The position numbers were made by a program, and so were the translations under genes. Positions 1-6,797 of a stretch of 14,447 nucleotides of DNA are shown here, in pieces. How positions within the stretch are numbered: the stretch's first letter is position 1; every line of letters starts with the position of its first letter. Under the pieces are notes generated by a model, which saw only the letters and a list, made by a program, of their open reading frames with translations, ran no database searches and was not told the origin of the DNA. The DNA is from Lachnospiraceae bacterium. GTDB lineage: Bacteria; Bacillota; Clostridia; Lachnospirales; Lachnospiraceae. The stretch is taken from NCBI GenBank assembly GCA_017391545.1, contig JAFOYD010000161.1, positions 1 to 14,447 of the forward strand. The letters run 5' to 3'.

Positions 1-570
1 GAGACAACATCTGACTTTGATAAAGAGAAGCTTCAGGAGAGACTTGCAAAGCTTGCAGGTGGTGTTGCAGTAATCCGTGTCGGCGCAGCAACAGAGACAG
101 AGATGAAGGAAGCAAAGCTTCGTATGGAAGATGCCCTGAACGCTACAAGAGCAGCCGTAGAGGAAGGTATTATCTCAGGTGGTGGTTCTGCTTACATCCA
201 TGCATCAAAGAAGGTTGCAGAGCTTGTTGATTCACTCGAAGGTGACGAGAAGACAGGCGCTAAGATCGTATTAAAGGCACTTGAGGCTCCTCTGTTCAAG
301 ATTTCAGCAAATGCTGGTCTTGAGGGAAGTGTTATTGTCAATAAGGTAAGAGAATCAGAGGTTGGCGTTGGTTTCGATGCATACAAGGAAGAGTATGTCA
401 ACATGGTAGAGGCTGGTATCCTTGATCCTGCTAAGGTTACAAGAAGTGCATTACAGAATGCATGCTCAGTAGCAAGCACACTTCTTACAACAGAGTCTGT
501 TGTAGCAAACATCAAAGAAGATGCTCCTGCTATGCCTGCAGGTGGTCCTGGAATGGGCGGCATGATGTAA
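1..570 (+). CDS. groEL: Chaperonin GroEL, C-terminal part (5' end outside window)
   Basis: ATP-driven folding chaperone, the large subunit of the cytosolic GroEL/GroES complex. The frame is open from base 1, so 189 residues of the C-terminal part are present and the start lies upstream. Visible family hallmarks are the equatorial-domain stretch LAGGVAVIRVGAATE (fragment residues 18-32), the RMEDALNATRAAVEEG segment with the conserved Asp at fragment residue 44 (equivalent to the ATP-hydrolysis Asp398 of the E. coli protein), the GGG turn that follows, and the Gly/Met-rich tail ending GGPGMGGMM. The end agrees with a full-length family member of about 540 residues. A strong terminator follows, so groEL is the last gene of its transcript, presumably groES-groEL. 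Recognition is secure. Confidence 0.97.
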   Translation, partial: ETTSDFDKEKLQERLAKLAGGVAVIRVGAATETEMKEAKLRMEDALNATRAAVEEGIISGGGSAYIHASKKVAELVDSLEGDEKTGAKIVLKALEAPLFKISANAGLEGSVIVNKVRESEVGVGFDAYKEEYVNMVEAGILDPAKVTRSALQNACSVASTLLTTESVVANIKEDAPAMPAGGPGMGGMM

Positions 571-586
571 ATAAAATACATCATTA

Positions 587-615
587 TTGATGAATCAGAA
601 TTAATAGGATATAAT
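587..615 (+). promoter_or_regulatory. Sigma-A promoter for the Crp/Fnr gene, just upstream of the groEL terminator
   Basis: TTGATG (587-592), 17-base spacer, perfect TATAAT (610-615). The predicted start near 622 falls inside the 5' arm of the groEL terminator, so a transcript starting here would lack part of that arm and could pass the hairpin. A short inverted repeat CATCA-TTAT-TGATG (579-592) overlaps the -35 and could be an operator. Confidence 0.6.
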
Positions 616-655
616 AAAAGAGTCTGTAGGGAGATCATCCTTCGCAGGCTCTTTT
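616..655 (+). terminator. Rho-independent terminator after groEL
   Basis: AGAGTCTG (619-626) pairs with CAGGCTCT (645-652) with one G-U pair. The A run before it and the T run after it (651-655 region) complete the usual form. An inner AGG/CCT pairing shortens the loop. Confidence 0.8.
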
Positions 656-698
656 TGCATTATAGGAAAGATTCAGTGAGTAAGGTGGATGATGTTGT

Positions 699-1388
699 AT
701 GAAGAAGGACATTAAAGAACGTATTGCAAATTTGCCCCAGATTCATCTGTTCAAAAATATCAGTGAGGAGGAGCTGGAGCGAATGTTTCGGTGCTCGAAA
801 ACAGTCGAGCGTTCTTTTGAAAATGAGAGCTATATTTTCAGACAGGGAGAGACACCAAGACATCTGTTCCTGGTGCTTGAAGGGGCAGTGATCATCGCAA
901 AGGATTTCGCATCGGGCAGGCGGGACGTGCTGTTTGTCGTGGAGCAGGGAGATATATTTGGAGAAATGTTCCTCTTTGCAGATGCAGGAAATTACTGGTA
1001 CGATGCCATCGCACAGGGCAAGGTCAGGGTTCTTGAGATTCCGTGGAATTTTTTCTATTGTTTTTGTAGTAATGCCTGTGAGCATCACAGGATGATAACC
1101 AGAAATATGCTTGAGATTCAGTCAGAAAAGAATTTCTCCATGACACGAAAACTCCATTTGCTGTCAGGAACGACGCTTCGAGAGCGTATTTCGCTGTGGC
1201 TGCTTGAGCAGGCTGGGGACGACTGTGTTGTAAACCTTACCATGAACCGGGAGGAGCTTGCCGATTATCTTGGCACGACCAGACCGTCCTTATCGAGAGA
1301 GCTTATGAAAATGCAGCAGGAGAAGCTGATTGAGGCTGACAGAAACAGGATTCGGATCATAGATCGTGAGACATTGGAATTGTATTGA
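699..1388 (+). CDS. Crp/Fnr-family transcriptional regulator
   Basis: Cytosolic dimeric DNA-binding regulator, 229 residues, the normal length for the family. An N-terminal cyclic-nucleotide-binding-type beta barrel spans about residues 18-115 (RQGETPRHLFLVLEGAV, then GDIFGEMFLF). It is followed by the long dimer helix (about 120-150) and a winged HTH at about 180-220, with MNREELADYLGTTRPSLSREL holding the recognition helix (Arg195, Arg200). Three cysteines (121, 123, 127) sit at the start of the dimer helix and another at 32; the spacing is not the classical FNR iron-sulfur pattern, so the signal is unknown. The ATG at 699 has an AAGGTGG site (682-688). The next gene has a palindrome that fits this family, so local activation of grcA is plausible. 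Subfamily and ligand cannot be told. Confidence 0.92.
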   Translation: MKKDIKERIANLPQIHLFKNISEEELERMFRCSKTVERSFENESYIFRQGETPRHLFLVLEGAVIIAKDFASGRRDVLFVVEQGDIFGEMFLFADAGNYWYDAIAQGKVRVLEIPWNFFYCFCSNACEHHRMITRNMLEIQSEKNFSMTRKLHLLSGTTLRERISLWLLEQAGDDCVVNLTMNREELADYLGTTRPSLSRELMKMQQEKLIEADRNRIRIIDRETLELY

Positions 1389-1412
1389 CAAAAAAACATA
1401 AAAGAAGAAGCA

Positions 1413-1430
1413 TTGTAACAATTGTTACGG
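1413..1430 (+). promoter_or_regulatory. Palindromic Crp/Fnr-type operator upstream of grcA
   Basis: GTAACAATTGTTAC (1415-1428) is a perfect 14-bp palindrome that can be read as TGTAA-N6-TTACG, the half-site geometry of Crp/Fnr sites. Its centre (between 1421 and 1422) lies 41.5 bases before the start predicted from the TATACT -10 box, the classical class II activator position. Confidence 0.7.
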
Positions 1431-1450
1431 AAATTTCTCCGGCTTTGAAA

Positions 1451-1463
1451 TATACTAAAATTA
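1451..1463 (+). promoter_or_regulatory. Probable activator-dependent grcA promoter (-10 and start)
   Basis: TATACT (1451-1456) matches the -10 consensus at 5 of 6 bases. The -35 position (about 1428-1433) has no recognisable hexamer, as expected if a bound Crp/Fnr-type protein replaces it. The start is predicted near A1463, giving a leader of about 50 nt. Confidence 0.55.
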
Positions 1464-1513
1464 CAAAAAGTAAACATAACGATTTTGATTCGTATATAGA
1501 AGGAGGAATTATT

Positions 1514-1753
1514 ATGGCAGATCATGCACAGGTTAACAATTTAGTAAATCTTTTGGACGGATATGCAACAAAGGGTGGTCATCACCTGAATGTCAACGTA
1601 CTTAACAGAGATACACTGTTGGATGCACAGAAGCATCCCGAGAACTATCCGCAGCTTACAATCAGGGTTTCAGGCTACGCCGTAAACTTTATCAAGCTGA
1701 CACCGGAGCAGCAGGCAGATGTAATCTCAAGAACCTTCCATGAAAATATCTAG
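1514..1753 (+). CDS. grcA: Autonomous glycyl radical cofactor (GrcA/YfiD-like)
   Basis: A 79-residue protein that corresponds to just the C-terminal glycyl-radical domain of pyruvate formate-lyase. NVNVLNRDTLLDA (26-38), YPQLTIRVSGYAVNF (45-59) and LTPEQQADVISRTFHE match the end of PFL. Gly54 in RVSGYAV is the residue expected to carry the radical. In the known E. coli system such a protein substitutes for the PFL C-terminus cut off by oxygen at the radical glycine. This one is shorter than E. coli YfiD (127 residues) and lacks its N-terminal extension. The ATG at 1514 is chosen for its AAGGAGG site (1500-1506) 7 bases upstream; the frame is open further upstream, but that part overlaps the Crp gene and operator. 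It forms a single-gene transcript ended by a strong terminator. The assignment is firm; the role in rescuing a clostridial PFL is inferred. Confidence 0.9.
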   Translation: MADHAQVNNLVNLLDGYATKGGHHLNVNVLNRDTLLDAQKHPENYPQLTIRVSGYAVNFIKLTPEQQADVISRTFHENI

Positions 1754-1789
1754 CTTTTAGACTCCATAATCCGATAGATTCCATTAAAT

Positions 1790-1821
1790 AAGGCGTCGCT
1801 CATTTGAGCGGCGTCTTTTTT
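1790..1821 (+). terminator. Rho-independent terminator after grcA
   Basis: A 10-bp stem GGCGTCGCTC / GAGCGGCGTC (1792-1801, 1806-1815; two G-U pairs), loop ATTT, then six T. Confidence 0.9.
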
Positions 1822-1862
1822 AATCCCTAATATAATCTGATATTTTAGAAGAAAAATAGCAA

Positions 1863-1891
1863 TAGACAGAAAATAGAAAAAGTTATAAAAT
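1863..1891 (+). promoter_or_regulatory. Candidate promoter of the histidine kinase operon
   Basis: TAGACA (1863-1868), 17 bases, TAAAAT (1886-1891) in an A/T-rich stretch. Both boxes match only partly and alternative -10 registers exist (TATAAA at 1884), so the call is weak. Confidence 0.35.
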
Positions 1892-1924
1892 AGATATAAA
1901 TAAGTACAAAGGAGTGCGATTGAC

Positions 1925-4900
1925 ATGCAGTTTGGAGTGAATTGGAGATTTTGGCTGCTGCTGTTGCAGCTTGTCGGTGTAATGATACCGCTTGTTGGAA
2001 TTTTTGTGCTGATGAGCAAGGAACAGAATAAATCATCAGCAAACCTGATGGTGGCAAATATCGGCTGTCTGATCATGAATGGAGCATATTACCTGATGCT
2101 TCAGACATTCAGACCGGATGAAGCAACACTGGCACTGAAGATGGAATATCTGGGAAATTTCCTGTTTTATTTCTTTTTTATCAAATTCATTCTTTCCTAT
2201 ATGCAGATCGATGAGAAGCACAAATATGTAAAGATATTTACATATTTATGGATGATATTCGAGGTCGTTGCCATAGGAATCGTGTGGGATGATTCAAAAC
2301 GAGAACAGATATTTGGACGCTATGATTTCCGGGAAAATGCAGAACTGGGCTATCATTTCCTGAACGCACAGGCGGGGATTGTGTATAAAATCAGGTATGG
2401 TTTCCTGTCAATTTTTCTGCTGGCACTTATTATCTATATGATTGTGCGGCGAGTGCAGATTAGAAAGCAGGGCGGTGATGAAAAACATAACCTGTCAAAA
2501 CTGATTATTGCAAAATTTGTTATTATTATTCCACTTATTGTTGAGATGGCAATTAATTCTGCCTTTGAATTTGTGCCGATTTTTTCATCTGTCGCAGTTC
2601 TTTTGGTGATATTGAGCGTTGTCGAGGGTGACATTTTTAGTATTCTTGATATTGGACGAGGCTGGGTAATCGAAAATTATGATGCGATTTTTATGATTGT
2701 GAACAGCACGTATGGATACCTGGATTCCAATCGGTTTGCAAAAGAAACTTTTGAGGAGCTTTCTAAGATTCACAAAGGAGAGAAAATACCAGAACAGTTG
2801 GAAACACTGTTTGCGACAGAGCAGACAGAGTTCATCATTGGCGATAAGCACTATGAGCGATACATGAAGGAACTGGTAGTGAAAGATAAGATCAGGGGTT
2901 ATTGCCTGATTATGATTGATGTGACAAAGCAGCACCAGATGATGGAGGAATTAAAGGAGGCAAAAATCCGGGCTGAGGAGGCAAACGTATCGAAATCGAA
3001 CTTTCTGTCAAATATGTCTCATGAAATCCGCACTCCTATGAATGCGATTGTCGGCATGACAGAAATCCTTCTGCGAAGTGACTTAAATGAGCAGGACAGA
3101 GGCTATCTCATGAACATCAAAAACTCGGGAGCTGCGCTGCTTACGATTATCAATGATATCCTGGATTTCTCCAAAATTGAGTCAGGCAAGCTTGAAATCA
3201 TTGAGGATGAATATGAGCCAATGTCCATGTTAAGCGACCTTAGTATGATCTTCTTAAACAGAATCGCAGAGAAACCGATTGAGTTGATGTTTGATATTGA
3301 CAAAGAGCTGCCACATAAGATGTATGGTGACTCACTTCGCATCAGGCAGGTGATTATCAATATTGCGAACAATGCGATTAAATTTACAGACGCAGGCTTT
3401 GTGAGACTTACGATAAAAGTGACACGAATGTCAGAAAATGACATGGTAAATCTGGATGTTTCCGTGGAGGATTCAGGGCAGGGTATCAAACCGGAGGATA
3501 TGAATAAGCTTTTTGGTTCCTTCCAGCAGGTTGATACCAAGAAAAACCGCAACAAGGAGGGAACTGGCCTCGGGCTTTCGATTTCAAGGCAGCTTGTGGA
3601 GCTAATGGGTGGTCATATTGGTGTGGAAAGTACGTATGGCAAAGGCAGTAAATTCTATTTTAACATTCCACAGAAGGCGATTGGCGAACAGAAAGCAGCA
3701 GTCGTGAAACCGGAGGCAATCACACATGTACCTATGGTCGTGAGCGGACTGATGCGTGATGAGCGGATCTTAATGCAGCTTCAGACGATGGCTGAAGAAT
3801 ATGGGCTTTGTTATGTTGACTGCTATGAAGCGAAGAAAAATGGACAGGATGCGGATTTCTTCTTTGTGGATGAGGCAATGTATCAGGAAGTGAAAGGCTC
3901 GATTGAGGAATACTTCACTTCCCATGGAGCTCAGCTGTGCGTGCTGCAAAATCCAATGAAGGAAAATGTGTGGGACAAACAGGTCACAGTCATCAACAAA
4001 CCACTCTATTCACTCAATTTCTGTCAGGTTATCAATCATGAAACAACGGCAAACTTTGTCGAGACAGATCATGCTATGAACTTCATCGCGCCACAGGCAC
4101 AGATTCTGATTGTGGATGATAATGAAATGAATCTGAAGGTAGCCACCGGACTGCTACAGCCCTTACAGATGCAGATCGATACCGCAAATTCAGGCAGGAA
4201 AGCGATTGAGATGGTACAGAAAAAGCGATATGACATTGTCTTTATGGACCACATGATGCCGGTGATGGACGGTGTGGAGACGACACAGACGATTAGAAAG
4301 TTTGATGATGCATACCTGCAGGAAATGCCTATCATCGCGCTGACGGCAAATGCAGTGATTGGGGCAAGGGAAATCTTTAAGGAAGCCGGTATGAATGATT
4401 TCGTGGCAAAACCGATTGAAATCAATGATATTTGCACAAAGATCCGCAAATGGCTCCCGGAGCATCTGATTCAGAAGCTGTCGGCACCAGTTGGAACACA
4501 GCAGGAGATACCGACAGAGGAGCTTCCTGCTATTGAGGGGATTGATGTGCAGGAGGGAATCAAAAATTCGGGCAGCCTGGAACTGTTCATGAACCTTCTT
4601 GGAGATTTCTACAAACTGATCGACCTGAAAGCGACAAAAATTGAAAAATGCCTTGCAGATGGTATGATTCGAGATTATACTATAGAGGTACATGCACTCA
4701 AGAATACAGCGCGTATGATTGGTGCTTTGGAGCTTTCAGAGTTATTTTACAAAATGGAGCAGTGTGGTAATGCAGGCGATGTGGAGACCATTAACAGAGA
4801 GAATCCTGCTGTTATGGAGCTGTACAGAAGCTATAAACCGATCTTGGAACCTTATGGAAAGGCAAATGAGCAGGATAAGAAGGAAGTGCCAAGAGCAGAA

Positions 4901-5113
4901 ATTATGGCGGCTCTGAATAGCCTAAATACTGCTATGGATACCTTCGATCTGGATGGGGCAGATGCGGCACTTGCAGAGCTTGAACAGTACAGGATGCCCG
5001 AGGCGCTTGGAACCTATATGGAGAGCTTGAGAGCGTATGTGGCAGATGTAGCGATGGAAGAAGTCATGGATACAAGCAGAAAGATGATCGAGCTGCTTGA
5101 AAAAATAGAGTGA
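1925..5113 (+). CDS. 7TM hybrid sensor histidine kinase with receiver and Hpt domains
   Basis: Membrane sensor kinase of 1062 residues that should run an internal His-Asp-His phosphorelay. Seven hydrophobic segments (about 8-30, 41-60, 75-92, 101-121, 155-174, 191-212, 216-232) resemble the histidine-kinase N-terminal 7TM domain. Next come a PAS-like region (about 235-335), a short coil, HisKA with the SHEIRTP box (His366), and HATPase_c with N479/N483, DSGQG (516-520) and GTGLG (546-550). Residues about 600-710 look like a receiver that has lost its acidic pocket and phosphate acceptor. A full receiver follows (Asp731/732, acceptor Asp775, Thr807, Lys829), then an Hpt domain with HALKNTARMIGA (His923). 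A helical tail runs from 985 to 1062. The start is supported by AAAGGAG (1908-1914). The response-regulator gene follows after 18 bases and is the likely final phosphate acceptor. The stimulus is unknown; a 7TM input suggests a small molecule or peptide. Confidence 0.92.
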   Translation: MQFGVNWRFWLLLLQLVGVMIPLVGIFVLMSKEQNKSSANLMVANIGCLIMNGAYYLMLQTFRPDEATLALKMEYLGNFLFYFFFIKFILSYMQIDEKHKYVKIFTYLWMIFEVVAIGIVWDDSKREQIFGRYDFRENAELGYHFLNAQAGIVYKIRYGFLSIFLLALIIYMIVRRVQIRKQGGDEKHNLSKLIIAKFVIIIPLIVEMAINSAFEFVPIFSSVAVLLVILSVVEGDIFSILDIGRGWVIENYDAIFMIVNSTYGYLDSNRFAKETFEELSKIHKGEKIPEQLETLFATEQTEFIIGDKHYERYMKELVVKDKIRGYCLIMIDVTKQHQMMEELKEAKIRAEEANVSKSNFLSNMSHEIRTPMNAIVGMTEILLRSDLNEQDRGYLMNIKNSGAALLTIINDILDFSKIESGKLEIIEDEYEPMSMLSDLSMIFLNRIAEKPIELMFDIDKELPHKMYGDSLRIRQVIINIANNAIKFTDAGFVRLTIKVTRMSENDMVNLDVSVEDSGQGIKPEDMNKLFGSFQQVDTKKNRNKEGTGLGLSISRQLVELMGGHIGVESTYGKGSKFYFNIPQKAIGEQKAAVVKPEAITHVPMVVSGLMRDERILMQLQTMAEEYGLCYVDCYEAKKNGQDADFFFVDEAMYQEVKGSIEEYFTSHGAQLCVLQNPMKENVWDKQVTVINKPLYSLNFCQVINHETTANFVETDHAMNFIAPQAQILIVDDNEMNLKVATGLLQPLQMQIDTANSGRKAIEMVQKKRYDIVFMDHMMPVMDGVETTQTIRKFDDAYLQEMPIIALTANAVIGAREIFKEAGMNDFVAKPIEINDICTKIRKWLPEHLIQKLSAPVGTQQEIPTEELPAIEGIDVQEGIKNSGSLELFMNLLGDFYKLIDLKATKIEKCLADGMIRDYTIEVHALKNTARMIGALELSELFYKMEQCGNAGDVETINRENPAVMELYRSYKPILEPYGKANEQDKKEVPRAEIMAALNSLNTAMDTFDLDGADAALAELEQYRMPEALGTYMESLRAYVADVAMEEVMDTSRKMIELLEKIE

Positions 5114-5131
5114 ATAATGGGGGAATAGGCA

Positions 5132-5893
5132 ATGTTTAATATACTGATCGTATCAGAGGCGCAGAGCTATCTGTTGGTGTCACTGAAAAGCAGACTTGAG
5201 GAGGCAGGCTGCAAGGTAATGAACGGACGTGCAAATCCGGACGAACTTAGCAAGATGAAAGAGGCAGTTGATTTGATCTTTATTTTTGCCGATGAGGAGC
5301 TTGTGGAAAATCATCAGGGGCTGACTTATCTCAAGGACAAGGCTGTAGAGGATGATATACCGATGTTCGTCACAGGTGATGTGCAGGAAATCAAGGAAAT
5401 CATGAAGACCATACCGATGCATCTCATACAGAAGGAATTTCCACGCCCTATCAATGTGGGTGAGGTCGCAGATGCGATTCAATCGTACCTGAAGACCTTC
5501 GGTAAACAGAACAAAAAGAAGATACTGGTGGTCGATGACTCCGGCGCCATGCTTCGCAATGTCAAGGGCTGGCTTGAGGACAAGTACCAGATTATCCTGG
5601 CAAATTCGGGCGCGATGGCGATTAAATATCTGTCGACGAACAGACCGGATCTGGTTCTGCTCGACTATGAGATGCCGATCGTGGATGGCAGACAGGTGCT
5701 TGGTATGATCCGAAGCGAGACGGAGTTTGCTGACATTCCTGTCATATTTCTGACAAGCAAGGGTGATAAGGAAAGTGTCATGAAGGTCATGGAGCTGAAA
5801 CCGGACGGATATCTGCTAAAGACAATGCCGCCGGAGCAGATCAAGAAGTCGGTGGATGATTTCTTTGAAAGAAGAAAGGCGTTGGGCAACTAA
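5132..5893 (+). CDS. Response regulator with pseudo-receiver plus receiver, no output domain
   Basis: A soluble 253-residue protein made of two receiver domains. The second (about 128-248) is complete: Asp135/136, acceptor Asp178 in LVLLDYEMP, Thr208 and Lys230. The first (about 1-120) keeps the fold pattern and a Lys at 101 but has Ser8/Glu9 where the acidic pair should be and Phe where the acceptor Asp belongs (VDLIFIFADEE), so it should not be phosphorylated and may act in dimerisation or partner binding. There is no DNA-binding or enzymatic output. It lies 18 bases after the hybrid kinase with its own GGGGGA site (5119-5124), so it is almost surely in the same transcript and is the expected target of the kinase's Hpt. 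Final output is unknown: it may act by protein-protein contact or as a phosphate sink. Confidence 0.88.
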   Translation: MFNILIVSEAQSYLLVSLKSRLEEAGCKVMNGRANPDELSKMKEAVDLIFIFADEELVENHQGLTYLKDKAVEDDIPMFVTGDVQEIKEIMKTIPMHLIQKEFPRPINVGEVADAIQSYLKTFGKQNKKKILVVDDSGAMLRNVKGWLEDKYQIILANSGAMAIKYLSTNRPDLVLLDYEMPIVDGRQVLGMIRSETEFADIPVIFLTSKGDKESVMKVMELKPDGYLLKTMPPEQIKKSVDDFFERRKALGN

Positions 5894-5908
5894 ATCAATG
5901 GGATTGAA

Positions 5909-5938
5909 GGCTGCTGGCTTATTGCCAGTGGTCTTTTT
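5909..5938 (+). terminator. Rho-independent terminator after the kinase/regulator operon
   Basis: GGCTGCTGGC (5909-5918) pairs with GCCAGTGGTC (5924-5933) using several G-U pairs; loop TTATT; then five T. Confidence 0.85.
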
Positions 5939-6068
5939 ATGTTTTGGGAGTGTTCAGCTTTCATGTATTGGCAAGCCGTTTTCTGTGTACTGGAAAGCTA
6001 AAGTTGAACTGTTACAATTTTTGTAAATGATTTTCCGCAAATTTTGCGCTAGTAAGCACATCTTTTCA
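5939..6068. other. Intergenic stretch with three inverted repeats
   Basis: No gene is supported here. It holds AGCTTTC/GAAAGCT (5956-5962, 5993-5999), TTACAA-TTT-TTGTAA (6012-6026) and CGCAAA-T-TTTGCG (6036-6048). The last two lie upstream of the antitoxin promoter and could be protein-binding sites, but no function can be assigned. Confidence 0.4.
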
Positions 6069-6097
6069 TTGCTATCCATACATAATTATGCTATAAT
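6069..6097 (+). promoter_or_regulatory. Promoter of the toxin-antitoxin operon
   Basis: TTGCTA (6069-6074), 17 bases, perfect TATAAT (6092-6097). The predicted start near 6104 gives a leader of about 20 nt before the antitoxin ATG. Confidence 0.75.
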
Positions 6098-6101
6098 TAT
6101 G
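6081..6101 (+). promoter_or_regulatory. Tandem palindromic operator of the toxin-antitoxin operon
   Basis: CATAATTATG (6081-6090) is a perfect palindrome and is repeated with one change as TATAATTATG (6092-6101). The centres are 11 bp apart, about one helical turn, and the second copy covers the -10 box. This suits the autorepression known for Phd/YefM antitoxins. Confidence 0.6.
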
Positions 6102-6124
6102 TGCGAAAGAAGGGAGCGAATATC

Positions 6125-6388
6125 ATGCCACTTATTATGCCTATTAAGGATTTACGCAATACAACCGAGATTTCTAATATCGCACACAAGGCGCAGGAGC
6201 CTATTTTTATTACAAAAAATGGATATAGTGACTTAGTTGTAATGAGCAGTGAATTATACGATAAATTTGCAAGAATAAACCGAATCGATCAAGCCATTTT
6301 CGAATCCGAGCAGGAAATTACAAACGGAGCAGAAGCAGTCGACGCAGAGATCGTTTTTGCAGAATTGGAGAAAAAACATTTTGGATAA
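6125..6388 (+). CDS. Type II antitoxin, Phd/YefM family
   Basis: An 87-residue antitoxin that would bind and neutralise the RelE/ParE-type toxin encoded next and repress its own promoter. The N-terminal part has the Phd/YefM pattern: IMPIKDLRNTTEISNIAHKA, then EPIFITKNGYSDLVVMSSELY (about residues 25-45), the beta-hairpin and helix of the DNA-binding dimer. The acidic, helical C-terminal third (about 55-87) is the usual toxin-binding tail. The ATG at 6125 is preferred because AAGGGAG (6110-6116) lies 8 bases upstream; a GTG at 6101 is in frame but would overlap the -10/operator region. The stop overlaps the likely TTG start of the toxin by 8 bases. The gene is intact, unlike its partner. The family call is firm; the subtype is not resolved. 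Confidence 0.9.
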   Translation: MPLIMPIKDLRNTTEISNIAHKAQEPIFITKNGYSDLVVMSSELYDKFARINRIDQAIFESEQEITNGAEAVDAEIVFAELEKKHFG

Positions 6389-6684
6389 ATACAAGGTAAA
6401 GGTTAACCCCAGAGCAATATGCGAATTAGACAATATTTACGAATATATCGCAAATGAAAAATTTGATCCTGAAAATGCGAAAGGGCAAGTTGGACAGAAT
6501 CAAGAAAGCTATTTTAGGCTTAGACACCTTACCACAGTCTCATCAAGAGCGCAATGAGGGGAGATATGTCGGAAAGGGTTACAGACAGTTGCTGATTGAT
6601 AACTATATTGCTATTTTTCGTATTGACGAACCACACAAAACAGTCTATGTGGTAACGATACAGTATCAGGGACGAAATCTATAA
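6381..6684 (+). pseudogene. RelE/ParE-family toxin, frameshifted
   Basis: Two overlapping frames together make one RelE/ParE-type toxin of about 100 residues. The first frame gives LDKYKVKVNPRAICELDNIYEYIA and on to DPENAKG; the second, one base further on, continues KLDRIKKAILGLDTLPQSH, GKGYRQLLIDNYIAIFRID and TVYVVTIQYQGRNL to TAA at 6684. The junction lies in AAAGGG at 6480-6485, where removing one G restores a single frame. The likely start is TTG at 6381, with GGAG (6367-6370) 10 bases upstream and overlapping the antitoxin stop. The family normally cleaves mRNA on ribosomes (RelE) or poisons gyrase (ParE). The rest of the second frame is clean, so the lesion is recent, a consensus error, or less likely a +1 recoding site. 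As read, the toxin would be truncated and inactive. Confidence 0.8.
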
Positions 6685-6687
6685 GAT

Positions 6688-6728
6688 AAGCACCAAATGA
6701 TAAAAAAGTAAATCATTTGGTGCTTTCT
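6688..6728 (+). terminator. Terminator after the toxin gene
   Basis: A perfect 14-bp stem AAGCACCAAATGAT / ATCATTTGGTGCTT (6688-6701, 6712-6725), A-rich loop, short T-rich tail TTTCTTC. Confidence 0.8.
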
Positions 6729-6762
6729 TCTATCCGAGAATTCAATATTTTTGGACAGGATA

Positions 6763-6791
6763 TTGCATATACTGGGAAAATATGGTATATT
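6763..6791 (+). promoter_or_regulatory. Promoter of the lipoprotein gene
   Basis: TTGCAT (6763-6768), 17 bases, TATATT (6786-6791). The start near 6798 gives an unusually long leader of about 155 nt. Confidence 0.65.
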
Positions 6792-6797
6792 TGCAAA

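Noticed and set aside
192..638. Long minus-strand open frame across the end of groEL
   Set aside because: It mirrors the GroEL coding frame, crosses the terminator and has no supporting ribosome site or family resemblance.
1385..1513. N-terminal extension of the GrcA-like protein
   Set aside because: The extra residues lie over the Crp stop, the palindromic operator and the promoter, and the true start has an ideal AAGGAGG site.
5132..5500. First receiver of the response regulator as an active phospho-acceptor
   Set aside because: The acceptor Asp is replaced by Phe and the acidic pair by Ser-Glu.
6027..6236. Small plus-strand protein before the antitoxin
   Set aside because: It overlaps the antitoxin promoter and gene in another frame, with no good ribosome site and no recognisable sequence.
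6480..6486. Programmed -1 frameshift in the toxin gene
   Set aside because: The frame change needed is +1, not -1, and there is no X-XXY-YYZ slippery heptamer in the right phase.
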